From Anaerolineae bacterium (GTDB taxonomy: Bacteria > Chloroflexota > Anaerolineae > Aggregatilineales > Ch27): 64,000 bases of DNA. Numbering within the stretch: position 1 is the stretch's first letter; each line of letters starts with the position of its first letter. Of the stretch, positions 34,751 to 42,915 are shown one piece after another. The stretch lies in contig JABLXG010000004.1 in NCBI GenBank assembly GCA_013178165.1, positions 124,001 to 188,000 on the forward strand, read 5' to 3'. The notes under the pieces are model-generated. The model did no database searches. It saw only the letters and a list, made by a program, of their open reading frames with translations, and was not told where the DNA came from. The position numbers and the translations under genes were made by a program.

Positions 34751-35140
34751 ATGAGAATCGCATTCGTGGCGGATGACGCGCAGACGATCAGCGCCCATTT
34801 TGGCCGGGCGCCGTATGTGGTGGTTGTTACGCTGGAAAACGGGCAGGAGATCTCCCGTGAGGTGCGCGAAAAAGAGGCCCATGGCAGCCATGAGCACGAG
34901 CACGGCCATGCGCACGAGCATGAACATGCCCATCATCACCGTGACCACAGCAGCAAATTTGCGGCGATGGAGGATTGCGATGTGATGATCGTGCGGGGCA
35001 TCGGCAGCCCGGCGCTTGCCCACGCGCAAACCCTGGGGTTGGAGGTCTTCCTGACGCAGGAAAACAACATCGATGCGGCGCTGGCGGCTTACCTGGCTGG
35101 CCAGCTGGATAACGATCCGCACCGCATTCACCACCACTAG
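34751..35140 (+). CDS. NifX/NifB-type iron-molybdenum cofactor-domain protein with His-rich insert
   Basis: A 129-residue protein. The start (MRIAFVADDAQTISAHFGRAP) and the end (MEDCDVMIVRGIGSPALAHAQTLGLEVFLT) form the small alpha/beta domain of the dinitrogenase cofactor-binding family. Between them, about residues 41-66, is an insert rich in His, Glu and Gly (HEHEHGHAHEHEHAHHH), and the tail ends HRIHHH; both suggest metal binding. No nitrogenase genes are nearby, so a metal storage or insertion role is more likely. AAAGGTG precedes the ATG; a terminator follows 7 bases after the stop. Confidence 0.75.
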   Translation: MRIAFVADDAQTISAHFGRAPYVVVVTLENGQEISREVREKEAHGSHEHEHGHAHEHEHAHHHRDHSSKFAAMEDCDVMIVRGIGSPALAHAQTLGLEVFLTQENNIDAALAAYLAGQLDNDPHRIHHH

Positions 35141-35147
35141 AGGCGTC

Positions 35148-35187
35148 AACGGGCGTCGCGGTCAGCCACGACGCCCGTTTTCTATTT
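35148..35187 (+). terminator. Intrinsic terminator of the NifX-like gene
   Basis: Perfect 11-base stem (35148-35158 with 35169-35179, 10-base loop) followed by TTTTCTATTT. Confidence 0.8.
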
Positions 35188-35189
35188 CC

Positions 35190-35726
35190 TCAGGGTTTGA
35201 TCTCAATGTACTTCTTCCACGTATCTGGCCCGTGACTCATGGTGATGACGATGTAGCTGGTGCGCGGGGTCTTTGGCTCCCAGCGCAGGCGCATCCCGGC
35301 CTCGCGATCAGTGCGGTCGCCTTTGCGGTGGTTACAGGCATAACACGCGCAGGCCGTGTTGGTCCACGTATCCTTGCCGCCGCGGGAGCGGGGCACGATG
35401 TGATCGACGGTGAAATCCTGTTTGCTCAGCAGCTTGCCACGGGGGGCATCGCCGGGCCGCGCCCCGCAGTAAATGCAGGTGTAATCGTCCCGCGCCAGTA
35501 CCCCGCGCCGACTCCATGCCGCATGACGGCGCGGCACATTGATGTATTGCTTGAGAGCGATGACGGATGGAACCGGAAACTCGCTGCGAACGCTGCGCAA
35601 AAAGCGCCCCGTCGCCTCGACCATCACGGCTTTATTGGCGATGAGCAGGTTGATCGCACGCGGCACGCTGATCACGCACAGCGGCTCCCACGTGTTTCCG
35701 TTCAACAGCAGTACCTGCCCGTACAA
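35190..35726 (-). CDS. HNH endonuclease
   Basis: A 178-residue protein with a beta-rich N-terminus and a C-terminal HNH domain: zinc Cys pair CIYCG, DHIVPRSRGGKDTWTNT (metal Asp-His and Asn) and CYACNHRKGDR. This compact form is common in bacterial chromosomes without an intron or restriction partner. The start is TTG at 35726, six bases after AAGGAG, and translation begins MYGQVLLLNG as in family relatives. Beside rtcB but on the same minus strand downstream of it with an 86-base gap. Confidence 0.85.
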   Translation of the reverse strand: MYGQVLLLNGNTWEPLCVISVPRAINLLIANKAVMVEATGRFLRSVRSEFPVPSVIALKQYINVPRRHAAWSRRGVLARDDYTCIYCGARPGDAPRGKLLSKQDFTVDHIVPRSRGGKDTWTNTACACYACNHRKGDRTDREAGMRLRWEPKTPRTSYIVITMSHGPDTWKKYIEIKP

Positions 35727-35812
35727 CGATCACTCCTTCTCCCTCTCGCAAACTCCACGTTTTACTATACATCCATTTTGTTCCAGCTGGCACAAGTGCG
35801 TCGGAATCGGGA

Positions 35813-37042
35813 TCAGCGCCGGCGGCCTTTCTTGCCCTGTTTGCCCGCCCGGCCCCCGCGCCGGCTCTTGTCCGGCGCCATCTTGACGATGCGTGGCTGG
35901 AATTCCGCCAGTGGTTCCACCAGATCGGCCTGGGCTTCCATCACGCGGTGGATGTCCTTGTAGGCGTAGGGCACTTCGTCCAGCCCGGCGGAGATCAGGT
36001 CGATCCGTTCCTGATCCAGCTTGCGGTCAACCTCCTCCCAGCTAAAGCGGCGAATCGCCTCGCCCCGGCTCATCTGACGGCCGGCGCCATGGGCGGCGGA
36101 GTTGATGGCCTCTATGCTGCCCTTGCCGCGCACGATGTAGCCCGGTGCGCTCATGCTGCCGGGGATCACCCCCAGTGCCCCCGGCCCGGCAGGAGTCGCC
36201 CCCTTGCGGTGGACGATGGCTTCCATGCCATCGACCGTCTCTTTCCAGGCGAAGTTGTGGTGGTTTTCCACACTGCCCAGCACTTCAAAGCGCAGGGCGT
36301 CAGCGATGCGGCGGTGGATCACGGCGTGGTTGGCGCTGGCGTAGCGCCCGGCCAGTTCCATGATCGCCCAGTATTCATCGCCCTCGCGACCCAGCTCCAG
36401 CCAGGCCAAATTGAGGTAGTCCTTGGGCAGGCGGCCTTCGTGCAGGCGTTTGGCGATCTGGGTGAAGTGGTTGGCTGCCTCAAAGCCAAAGCGCCGGCTG
36501 CCGCTGTGGGAGAGCAGGGCCAGATAGTTACCAGGCGGGATACGGTCGATCTTCTGCCAGACGGTCAGCGCCCCAAACTCGACGAAGTGGTTGCCCGCCC
36601 CGCTGGTACCCAGTTGCCGCCAGGCCAGGTCGCGACGCTCGCGGGCGAAAGGCAAATCGCGCCAGGCGGGATCGTCCATGACTTCGTGGTGCTGGGGTGT
36701 TTCCCAGGTGGCGCCTTCGCCAAAGCGGGTATTGTCCTCAATGGCCTGGCGCAGCCGTTCGCGCTGTTCATCGATAACGCGCGGGCTGGCATTGAAGATC
36801 GTCATACGCACGCGGCAGGCGATATCCACGCCGACGGCGTAGGGAATGACGGCGTTGGCGGTCGCCAGTACGCCGCCGATGGGCAGACCGTAACCGACGT
36901 GCGCGTCAGCCATCAGCGCCCCGCGCAGGGCAATGGGCAGCCGGACGGCCCGCTCCATCTGCTGGATGGTCTCCGCGTCGATCTGGTCGCGGCCCCAGAT
37001 TTTGTAAGGGACGGCGGTCTGCAGGTCATAAGGTTCGCTCAT
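35813..37042 (-). CDS. rtcB: RNA-splicing ligase RtcB
   Basis: A 409-residue RtcB, which joins RNA 2',3'-cyclic phosphate or 3'-phosphate to 5'-OH using GTP and Mn2+. Metal and nucleotide motifs: ADAHVGYGLPIGG (about 46), VGVDIACRV (about 72), LGTSGAGNHFVEFG, LLSHSGSRRFG, and the guanylylated His in AAHGAGRQMSRGEA. The C-terminus is basic (RRGGRAGKQGKKGRRR). GGAGGA lies 6 bases before the ATG. No archease or RtcA gene is in the window; upstream is a 0.7 kb gene-free tract with inverted repeats. Confidence 0.93.
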   Translation of the reverse strand: MSEPYDLQTAVPYKIWGRDQIDAETIQQMERAVRLPIALRGALMADAHVGYGLPIGGVLATANAVIPYAVGVDIACRVRMTIFNASPRVIDEQRERLRQAIEDNTRFGEGATWETPQHHEVMDDPAWRDLPFARERRDLAWRQLGTSGAGNHFVEFGALTVWQKIDRIPPGNYLALLSHSGSRRFGFEAANHFTQIAKRLHEGRLPKDYLNLAWLELGREGDEYWAIMELAGRYASANHAVIHRRIADALRFEVLGSVENHHNFAWKETVDGMEAIVHRKGATPAGPGALGVIPGSMSAPGYIVRGKGSIEAINSAAHGAGRQMSRGEAIRRFSWEEVDRKLDQERIDLISAGLDEVPYAYKDIHRVMEAQADLVEPLAEFQPRIVKMAPDKSRRGGRAGKQGKKGRRR

Positions 37043-37759
37043 GTTGTCCTCCTGCGCTGAACGCCGGTGAAAGGTGAATTTCGGCCCAGAAAGGAGCCAA
37101 CACTCTTAAGTGGCCGGGCATCTGCCTCACCCGCATACTTTCTGGGCCGCTGGCAGTCCGATTCAGTTTGCACGGTAAAGTGCGTTTTCTCCGTATGTTT
37201 CCATGTTTCCCGTGTGCGTGTGCCTTCTACCGGTAAGCCTGTGCCGCTAAAACGTGCCTCAGCAATGCGGTCAGATCCTCTTCGGTTGGGGTGGCCTGAG
37301 GTGCGCTCAAGTTGGTGCACCGTGATGGCGCAGGTGTAGCCCGGCCCGGCCACCCCAACCGAAATATACAATTAGCGCTGGGATGGCAGCCCGGATAACA
37401 GATATGGTGCTCGCCGGCTGGCGTTGGCCAGGGTGTGGCGGGCAGTGAGCCAGGATGATGCCGCCACGGGTTTGTTTCTCCTCTATTGGCCCCGGTACAG
37501 GGGCCGCAAAAGCGCAGGGGCGTGAGCACCGGCTACCTCACGCCCCTGCAGAATCATCCGTAGGAAGTTGGCCCTCAGGTTCCGCCGCCAGGCGGCGGGA
37601 AGCGCCTCAGGGACACAAGGGCGTAAGCCGGGTGCTGCCGGGCTGCCAGGCTGCCGGATAGCGTCCGGTTCAGCCTGCGAACAATCTGCCAGGCCAGTTC
37701 CTGCACATGGCGCAGGATGGCAGGCAAAGGATGATGTGTCCCGCGAACCGTTGACCGGT
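37043..37759. repeat. Gene-free tract with several perfect inverted repeats
   Basis: No convincing gene in about 720 bases. It contains a 12-base inverted repeat (37082-37093 with 37138-37149), a 16-base inverted repeat (37281-37296 with 37348-37363, 51-base loop), a six-base hairpin (37488-37505), a 13-base hairpin (37514-37526 with 37537-37549) and a CCGCCG/CGGCGG hairpin near 37578-37594. None is followed by a clear T run. The tract could be a structured RNA, an mRNA leader of rtcB, or a decayed mobile element; none of the known structured RNAs I can recall matches. Confidence 0.5.
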
Positions 37760-37972
37760 TCATGACACCCGCTCCACTTCGGTCGCGTCGAGCATGGCCA
37801 GGATGCTTTCCCCTTTGATGAAGATGCGGCGCATGCCAGGTGGCCTGCTCACTCTCAGATAGCCATTATTGATCAGTTTCTTGAGGGTGCTCAGGCTGAT
37901 GCCCAGCAACCGGGCTGCTTCCTGCCGGGAATAGATGGCATTGGGATCGATGCCGGCGCGTTCCAGAGCCAT
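37760..37972 (-). CDS. Small helix-turn-helix DNA-binding protein (excisionase/MerR-like)
   Basis: A 70-residue protein. YSRQEAARLLGISLSTLKKL followed by INNGYLRVSRPPGMRRIFIKG is the winged helix-turn-helix of the excisionase-like HTH_17 group; the tail is acidic. GGGAGGGG lies just before the ATG and a good promoter (38002-38031) lies upstream. Its target may be its own promoter or the palindromes next to it. Such genes occur with mobile elements as well as in chromosomes. Confidence 0.75.
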   Translation of the reverse strand: MALERAGIDPNAIYSRQEAARLLGISLSTLKKLINNGYLRVSRPPGMRRIFIKGESILAMLDATEVERVS

Positions 37973-38001
37973 GAACCCCTCCCTTGATCACTGGCATTTT
38001 C

Positions 38002-38031
38002 AGCGTAGCACGGGTTGTAGAATGGTGTCAA
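38002..38031 (-). promoter_or_regulatory. Promoter of the small HTH gene
   Basis: Minus strand TTGACA (38026-38031), 18-base spacer, TACGCT (38002-38007), 30 bases before the start codon at 37972. Confidence 0.65.
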
Positions 38032-38185
38032 GAGGTGAAAATGAGGTATTGACGGATATCAACGGGTGCCTATGGATATAGAGGAAAATGACGGGTGTAG
38101 CCGGCGAAGGGTGAGAGCCAAGGAAAGCGTCAAGCAGGCGACGAGCTGCCTGCTACGCGGTGAGACGGCGCCGCCAGTGACATTA

Positions 38186-38214
38186 TTGACAGCGTTGCGC
38201 TCCTCCGGCATAAT
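38186..38214 (+). promoter_or_regulatory. Promoter of the pheS leader
   Basis: TTGACA (38186-38191), 17-base spacer, CATAAT (38209-38214). Transcription would begin near 38221 and give a leader of about 350 bases that contains the T-box. Confidence 0.75.
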
Positions 38215-38249
38215 GTGACCAGCATCATGACACCTGCATAACATGCCAA

Positions 38250-38524
38250 AGGCGTTGACGGAGACAAGTAAGCGAGTCTCGCACCGCACAGGGAGTCCGG
38301 GCCTGAGACTGCAAGCCCGGGCCGGTTGCCCTCGTTGAAATTCCCTCCTGAGCTGACAGGTGAAGGGCCAGCGGTGATGTTGGCCTGGGTAGTCTGCTCC
38401 GCAGGCCCAGCGTTAACGGGGCGGCCGGTCTCGCAGCCGGATGATGGTTGCGCCGCCGGTGATTTGAGTGGCTGCCTGCCGGAAAGCCGGGACGCAGCAA
38501 ACAGGGTGGTACCGCGCGAGTTCG
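38250..38524 (+). promoter_or_regulatory. T-box leader upstream of pheS
   Basis: The conserved T-box (AGGGTGGTACCGCG, 38503-38516) is followed by an intrinsic terminator, the arrangement of tRNA-sensing leaders. The 5' part (from about 38250) can form the long stem I; a TTC triplet at 38341-38343 (GAAATTCCC context) is the likely Phe specifier codon. Uncharged tRNA-Phe would pair with the specifier and with the T-box bulge and prevent termination, so pheS-pheT would be induced by phenylalanine starvation. The stem I limits are approximate. Confidence 0.88.
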
Positions 38525-38555
38525 ACCCGCGTCCCTGAGGGGACGCGGGTTTTTT
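38525..38555 (+). terminator. Terminator of the T-box leader
   Basis: Perfect 11-base stem (38525-38535 with 38540-38550) with a TGAG loop and a TTTTTT run, directly after the T-box. Confidence 0.9.
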
Positions 38556-38574
38556 GTTTATGGCGAGGGATGTG

Positions 38575-39615
38575 ATGACGATGCTAGACAGGCTGGAAAC
38601 ACTGTACCAACAGGCCTCCACTGAGCTGGCGCAGATCGCTTCCTCCGAAGCGCTGGCCGACTGGGAGCGACGGATAATCGGGCGTAAAGGCGAGGTCACG
38701 CTGCTGCTGCGCCAGACCGGCCAGTTGCCGCCGGAAGAGCGGGCGGCGTTTGGTAAGCGGGCCAACGAGATCAAGGCGCTGCTCAGCGAGGCATTTGCCC
38801 GCCGGGAGGAGGAAATCCGCGAGCAGGAACTGGCCCGCAGTATGGAGGAGGGTCAGGTCGACGTGACCCTGCCGGGGCGGAAGGTGGCCCGCGGGCGGTT
38901 ACACCCGGCCACGCAGACGCTGCGGGAAGTGTACGCCATCTGGGCAGAAATGGGCTTTCAGGTCTATCGCAGCCGCGATGTGGAGACCGACGAGGTCAAC
39001 TTCGGGCTGCTCAACATGCCTCCTTACCACCCGGCCCGCGATATGTGGGATACATTCTACACAACCGAGCCGGGCGTGATCCTGCGTACGCACACTTCAC
39101 CGGGGCAGATCCACGCCATGCGCGAGTATGGCGAGAACGGCACGAAGCCAATCCGGGTGATCCTGCCGGGCATGTGCTACCGCTACGAGCAGATCACCGC
39201 CCGCAGCGAGGTGCAGTTTCACCAGGTGGAAGGGCTGGCCATTGGCCGTGGCATCCGCATGACCGACCTCAAAGGCACGCTGACCGAATTTGCGCGGCGC
39301 ATGTATGGCGCTGAGCGCCGTCTGCGCTTCCGCGCCTCGCACTTCCCGTTCACCGAGCCGAGTGCCGAGGTGGATGTTGACTGCATCCTGTGCGGTGGGG
39401 CGGGCTGCAACGTGTGCAAGTATTCAGGCTGGCTGGAGATCGCCGGCTGTGGCATGGTGCATCCGGTTGTGTTGCGCAATGGCGGCTATGACCCGACGGT
39501 CTGGAGTGGCTTCGCTTTCGGCATGGGGCCGGAGCGGATCACCATGCTCAAGCATGGCATCCGCGACATCCGCTACTTCTGGGGCAACGACCTGCGGTTC
39601 TTGAACCAGTTCTGA
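38575..39615 (+). CDS. pheS: Phenylalanyl-tRNA synthetase alpha subunit
   Basis: A 346-residue class II synthetase. A coiled-coil N-terminal arm (about 1-85) is followed by the catalytic core: motif 1 region THPATQTLREVYAIW-like segment, NMPPYHPARDMWDTFYT, LRTHTSPGQI, motif 2 GMCYRYEQITARSEVQFHQVEG and motif 3 FGMGPERITMLKHGI. ATG 38575 is five bases after GAGGG. It is the first gene after the T-box, with pheT 0.5 kb downstream. Confidence 0.96.
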   Translation: MTMLDRLETLYQQASTELAQIASSEALADWERRIIGRKGEVTLLLRQTGQLPPEERAAFGKRANEIKALLSEAFARREEEIREQELARSMEEGQVDVTLPGRKVARGRLHPATQTLREVYAIWAEMGFQVYRSRDVETDEVNFGLLNMPPYHPARDMWDTFYTTEPGVILRTHTSPGQIHAMREYGENGTKPIRVILPGMCYRYEQITARSEVQFHQVEGLAIGRGIRMTDLKGTLTEFARRMYGAERRLRFRASHFPFTEPSAEVDVDCILCGGAGCNVCKYSGWLEIAGCGMVHPVVLRNGGYDPTVWSGFAFGMGPERITMLKHGIRDIRYFWGNDLRFLNQF

Positions 39616-39698
39616 GTAGAGGCCAGAGACAAAACAGGTGCAAGACAAGCGCTAGGAAACTGGGGGAGGCGGTAGCACAGCTGGCTGACTTCCGTGGC

Positions 39699-40059
39699 AT
39701 GTTGGCCTGGCAGAAGGCGGATGATCTGGTTGTCAGAGACTATCAGCTACCCTGTGATTTTCCGCCTGAAGAACGCTATGGTCTGACAAGTCAGTTTAGA
39801 TGGGCAGCGATGAGCGTTGCCGCCAATATCACCAAAGGTTCTGGCAGGCAAACCCTGAAGGATTTTCGCCAGTTTCTATTTGCCGCACAGGGTTCGCTGA
39901 ATGAGGTTCAATTACATTCACCTGAGCTGTAGGCTGAACTTCCTGGCTGAGGAGTCGACCAGGTGGCTCGAACAGGATCGGCAAGAGGTAGGAATGACGT
40001 TGCAGGGACTGATCAAATGGACGGCCAAGGAAATTGAAAATGGTCGGACGGCGCTGTAA
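39699..40059 (+). pseudogene. Frameshifted four-helix-bundle (S23) protein gene
   Basis: Frame 1 (from ATG 39699, MLAWQKADDLVVRDYQLP) matches the S23/23S rRNA intervening-sequence protein family up to AAQGSLNEVQ and then stops at 39932. One base out of frame from about 39913 the family's second half continues: YIHLSCRLNFLAEES, QEVGMTLQGLIKWTAKEIEN and a stop at 40057-40059. One extra T near 39912 accounts for it. The family N-terminus (LADFRG) is also readable upstream of the ATG. The gene sits between pheS and pheT and is flanked by purine-rich stretches (39618-39650 and, inverted, 40068-40103). A sequencing error is the alternative. Confidence 0.75.
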
Positions 40060-40123
40060 GCCGGTTTTCTCTTGTCACCTGGCTCTTGCCTCTTGTCTTC
40101 GTAAAGAGGAGTAACCATATAAC

Positions 40124-42700
40124 ATGCTCATCCCGATCAGTTGGCTGAAGGACTATGTGGATATCCCGGCGGATCTGCCGGTCGAGTTGCTGGCCGAGCG
40201 CCTGACGCTGGCCGGGCTGGAAGTCGGGAAGATTAAGTACATCGGCGTGCCCCAGAACCGGGTACCTGGCGTGACCGTCCCACCGTCTGATCATCTGGTC
40301 TGGGATCGCCAGAAGATCGTCCTGGGCAAGATCGTTGAGGTCAAATCCCATCCCAACGCTGACCGCCTGGTCATCGCTGTGGTGGATTACGGCGGCGCGG
40401 CCCTGGAGGAATGCGTCACCGGGGCGCCGAATCTGTTCCAGTATAAGGATACCGGCCCGCTGGCCACGCCACTGTGGTCGCCGTTTGCCATGGAAGGCGC
40501 CGAAATCTGGGACGGCCACAGCGACGAACCAAAGCGGATGATCCTCAAGGGTCGCCCGCTGCGCGGCATTTATAACAAGGCGATGGTCTGCTCGGAAAAA
40601 GAGCTGGGTCTCAGCGATGATCACGAAGGGATCATGCTGCTGGAAGATGAACTGGTGGCCGGGCATGCGCCGGGCACGCCATTGCAGGATGTGCTGGGAG
40701 ATGTCGTGCTGGATATCGAATTAACGCCCAACCTGGCCCGCGCCTGGAGCGTCGTCGGCGTGGCGCGGGAGATCGCCGCCATGCTTGGTCTGGAGCTGCG
40801 GCTCCCGCCGACTGACGTGCTGATGAGCGGCCCGTCCATTGCCGGGCGGGTGGGCATCACCATCACTAACCCCGAACTCAACCCGCGCTTCACCCTGACG
40901 CTGATCGAAGGGGTGACCATTCGGTCTTCGCCGCAGTGGATGCAGCTTCGCCTGCGCAAGGCTGGGATGCGTCCGATCAACAATATCGTTGACATCACCA
41001 ACTACGTCATGCTGGAAACTGGCCAGCCGCTCCACGCTTTTGACTGGGATATCATCCAGCGCCGCGCAGCCGAATCCGGCGCAGCCATCCCGACGATCAT
41101 CACCCGCCTGCCTGAGCCGGGAGAATCGCTAACGTTGCTCGATGGCTCTGTCCACCAGCTTGATGCGCACAATTTGCTGGTGGCGGATACTGCCGGGGCG
41201 CTCAGCCTGGCCGGTATCATGGGCGGGTTGGAGAGCGAGGTTCAGCCGGATAGCCGTAACATCCTGCTGGAGGCGGCGAACTGGAACTTCATCAACATCC
41301 GGCGCACCATGCAATCGCGCAAGATCAGCTCGGAGGCAGGCCAGCGCTTCAGCCGGGGCGTTCATCCGGCTCAGGCGGAAGTTGGCCTGCGCCGCGCCAC
41401 AGAACTGATGCGCCTCCTGGGCGGCGGAACGGTTGCCAGCGGCATCGTGGACAATTACCCGCTCAAGCCGGAAACGGTCGTTGTTGACCTTCCGGTGAGT
41501 GAGGTCAGGCGGATCACGGGGATGGACTTCACGGCAGCGGAGATCGCGGCCATTCTACGCCGCCTGCAGTTTGGGGTGGAGGAACGCGCTGACGGTCTGC
41601 GCGTGACCGTCCCTGATCACCGGCTGGACATCGGTACGGGTGTGATCGGTCAGGCTGATCTGATTGAGGAGATCACACGCATCTACGGCTATGACCGCAT
41701 CCCTGACACTGTAATGGATGATCTGCTGCCACCCCAGCGTAGCAATATGGCGCTCCAGCGGGAGGAATGGGCGCGTGACCTGCTGGTTGGCGCCGGACTG
41801 AACGAAGTGATCAATTACCGCCTGACCACGCCAGAGCGCGAGGCGCTGCTCACGCCACCCGGCGTGGCTTCCAGCCTGCCGGCGGTCGGCTATGTCACGC
41901 TGGCCAACCCGATCTCCCAGGATAAGACGGTTATGCGCCACACGCTGCTGGCTGGTCTGCTGGAGGTGGCCGCCCGCAACCTGCGCCATACCGACCGCCT
42001 GCGCCTGTTCGAGATCGGCAGCGTCTACCTGCCTGTCAATGGGCAGGTGCTACCCGCTGAACCGCGGCGGCTGGGCCTGTTGCTGGCTGGCCCGCGCGAT
42101 GTTGCCAGCTGGGACCTGCCCCCGCGGGAAGGCGTGCAGGATTTCTTTGACCTCAAAGGGGTGGTGGAGACTCTGCTGGAAGGCTTGCACATTCGACGGG
42201 TCGCCTTCGCGCCGACGACGCATGGCACGTTCTTCCCTGGCCGGACCGCCGAACTGACGGTGAATGGCCGCTCTGCCGGCGTGCTGGGGGAGGCGCATCC
42301 CAAAGTATTGCGTGCCTTCGACCTGCCGGAAGGGCTGCCGGTCATGCTGGCCGAGCTGGACCTGGACGTGATCCTCGACCATGCGGATGAATTGCATGTA
42401 GTCCAGCCGGTGCCCACGCAGCCAGCGGTTTACCAAGACCTCGCCCTGGTGGTTAACCGGGAGGTTCCTGCCGCTGAGGTGGAGGCGGTGATCCGCGCCG
42501 CTGGTGGCGAGTTGCTGGAAGACGTGCGCCTGTTCGACGTGTATAGCGGCGATCCAATCCCCGCCGGGCAGAAGAGCCTGGCCTACGCCCTGACCTTCCG
42601 CGCTCCCGATCGCACGCTGACCGAGGGGCCGGTCAACAAGCTACGCCAAAAAATCATCAAGGCGGCGCAGCAAAAGCTGGGGGCGAAGCTGCGGGAATAG
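40124..42700 (+). CDS. pheT: Phenylalanyl-tRNA synthetase beta subunit
   Basis: An 858-residue protein, slightly longer than usual. Domains in order: B1 and tRNA-binding OB fold (about 45-190, VEVKSHPNADRLVIAVVDYG), B3/B4 editing domain (about 240-440), B5 (about 455-530), catalytic-like core, and C-terminal anticodon-binding FDX-ACB domain (about 765-858, PTQPAVYQDLALVVNREV). It holds tRNA-Phe and edits mischarged Tyr. The ATG follows AAAGAGGAG. It would share the T-box with pheS unless the intervening S23 gene brings its own promoter. Confidence 0.96.
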   Translation: MLIPISWLKDYVDIPADLPVELLAERLTLAGLEVGKIKYIGVPQNRVPGVTVPPSDHLVWDRQKIVLGKIVEVKSHPNADRLVIAVVDYGGAALEECVTGAPNLFQYKDTGPLATPLWSPFAMEGAEIWDGHSDEPKRMILKGRPLRGIYNKAMVCSEKELGLSDDHEGIMLLEDELVAGHAPGTPLQDVLGDVVLDIELTPNLARAWSVVGVAREIAAMLGLELRLPPTDVLMSGPSIAGRVGITITNPELNPRFTLTLIEGVTIRSSPQWMQLRLRKAGMRPINNIVDITNYVMLETGQPLHAFDWDIIQRRAAESGAAIPTIITRLPEPGESLTLLDGSVHQLDAHNLLVADTAGALSLAGIMGGLESEVQPDSRNILLEAANWNFINIRRTMQSRKISSEAGQRFSRGVHPAQAEVGLRRATELMRLLGGGTVASGIVDNYPLKPETVVVDLPVSEVRRITGMDFTAAEIAAILRRLQFGVEERADGLRVTVPDHRLDIGTGVIGQADLIEEITRIYGYDRIPDTVMDDLLPPQRSNMALQREEWARDLLVGAGLNEVINYRLTTPEREALLTPPGVASSLPAVGYVTLANPISQDKTVMRHTLLAGLLEVAARNLRHTDRLRLFEIGSVYLPVNGQVLPAEPRRLGLLLAGPRDVASWDLPPREGVQDFFDLKGVVETLLEGLHIRRVAFAPTTHGTFFPGRTAELTVNGRSAGVLGEAHPKVLRAFDLPEGLPVMLAELDLDVILDHADELHVVQPVPTQPAVYQDLALVVNREVPAAEVEAVIRAAGGELLEDVRLFDVYSGDPIPAGQKSLAYALTFRAPDRTLTEGPVNKLRQKIIKAAQQKLGAKLRE

Positions 42701-42915
42701 GAGAACGGAGGCCGGGAGACCAGAGTTCGGTAAGTCAGGAAAACTTGGGGGGCGGGGAGCATTGGCAGGAGATGGCTCATCCCACCACCTGCTCTCCCGG
42801 CCTCCCGACATCCCGGTCTCTCGGCCTCATCTTTAGACATCAGCCTTGTCAGGGGGCATTTCCTGTGGTCAAATAGCGCCGGTTTGCCGCCGGTGCTGAT
42901 GGAGTGACTAACCTG
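42701..42915. repeat. Intergenic inverted repeat between pheT and the gtrA-like gene
   Basis: A 13-base perfect inverted repeat (42707-42719 with 42793-42805) plus a further imperfect copy of the right arm near 42813-42828. The style (repeated GGCCGGGAGA) is like the purine-rich flanks around S23 genes, but no gene is present here. Beyond 42830 nothing else is seen. Confidence 0.45.

Noticed and set aside
34751-35140. Nitrogen fixation gene
   Set aside because: Only a single cofactor-domain protein is present, without nitrogenase or other nif genes; the family has wider roles.
39699-40059. Diversity-generating retroelement, because its Avd protein resembles S23
   Set aside because: There is no reverse transcriptase gene and no template/variable repeat pair nearby; the protein fits plain S23.
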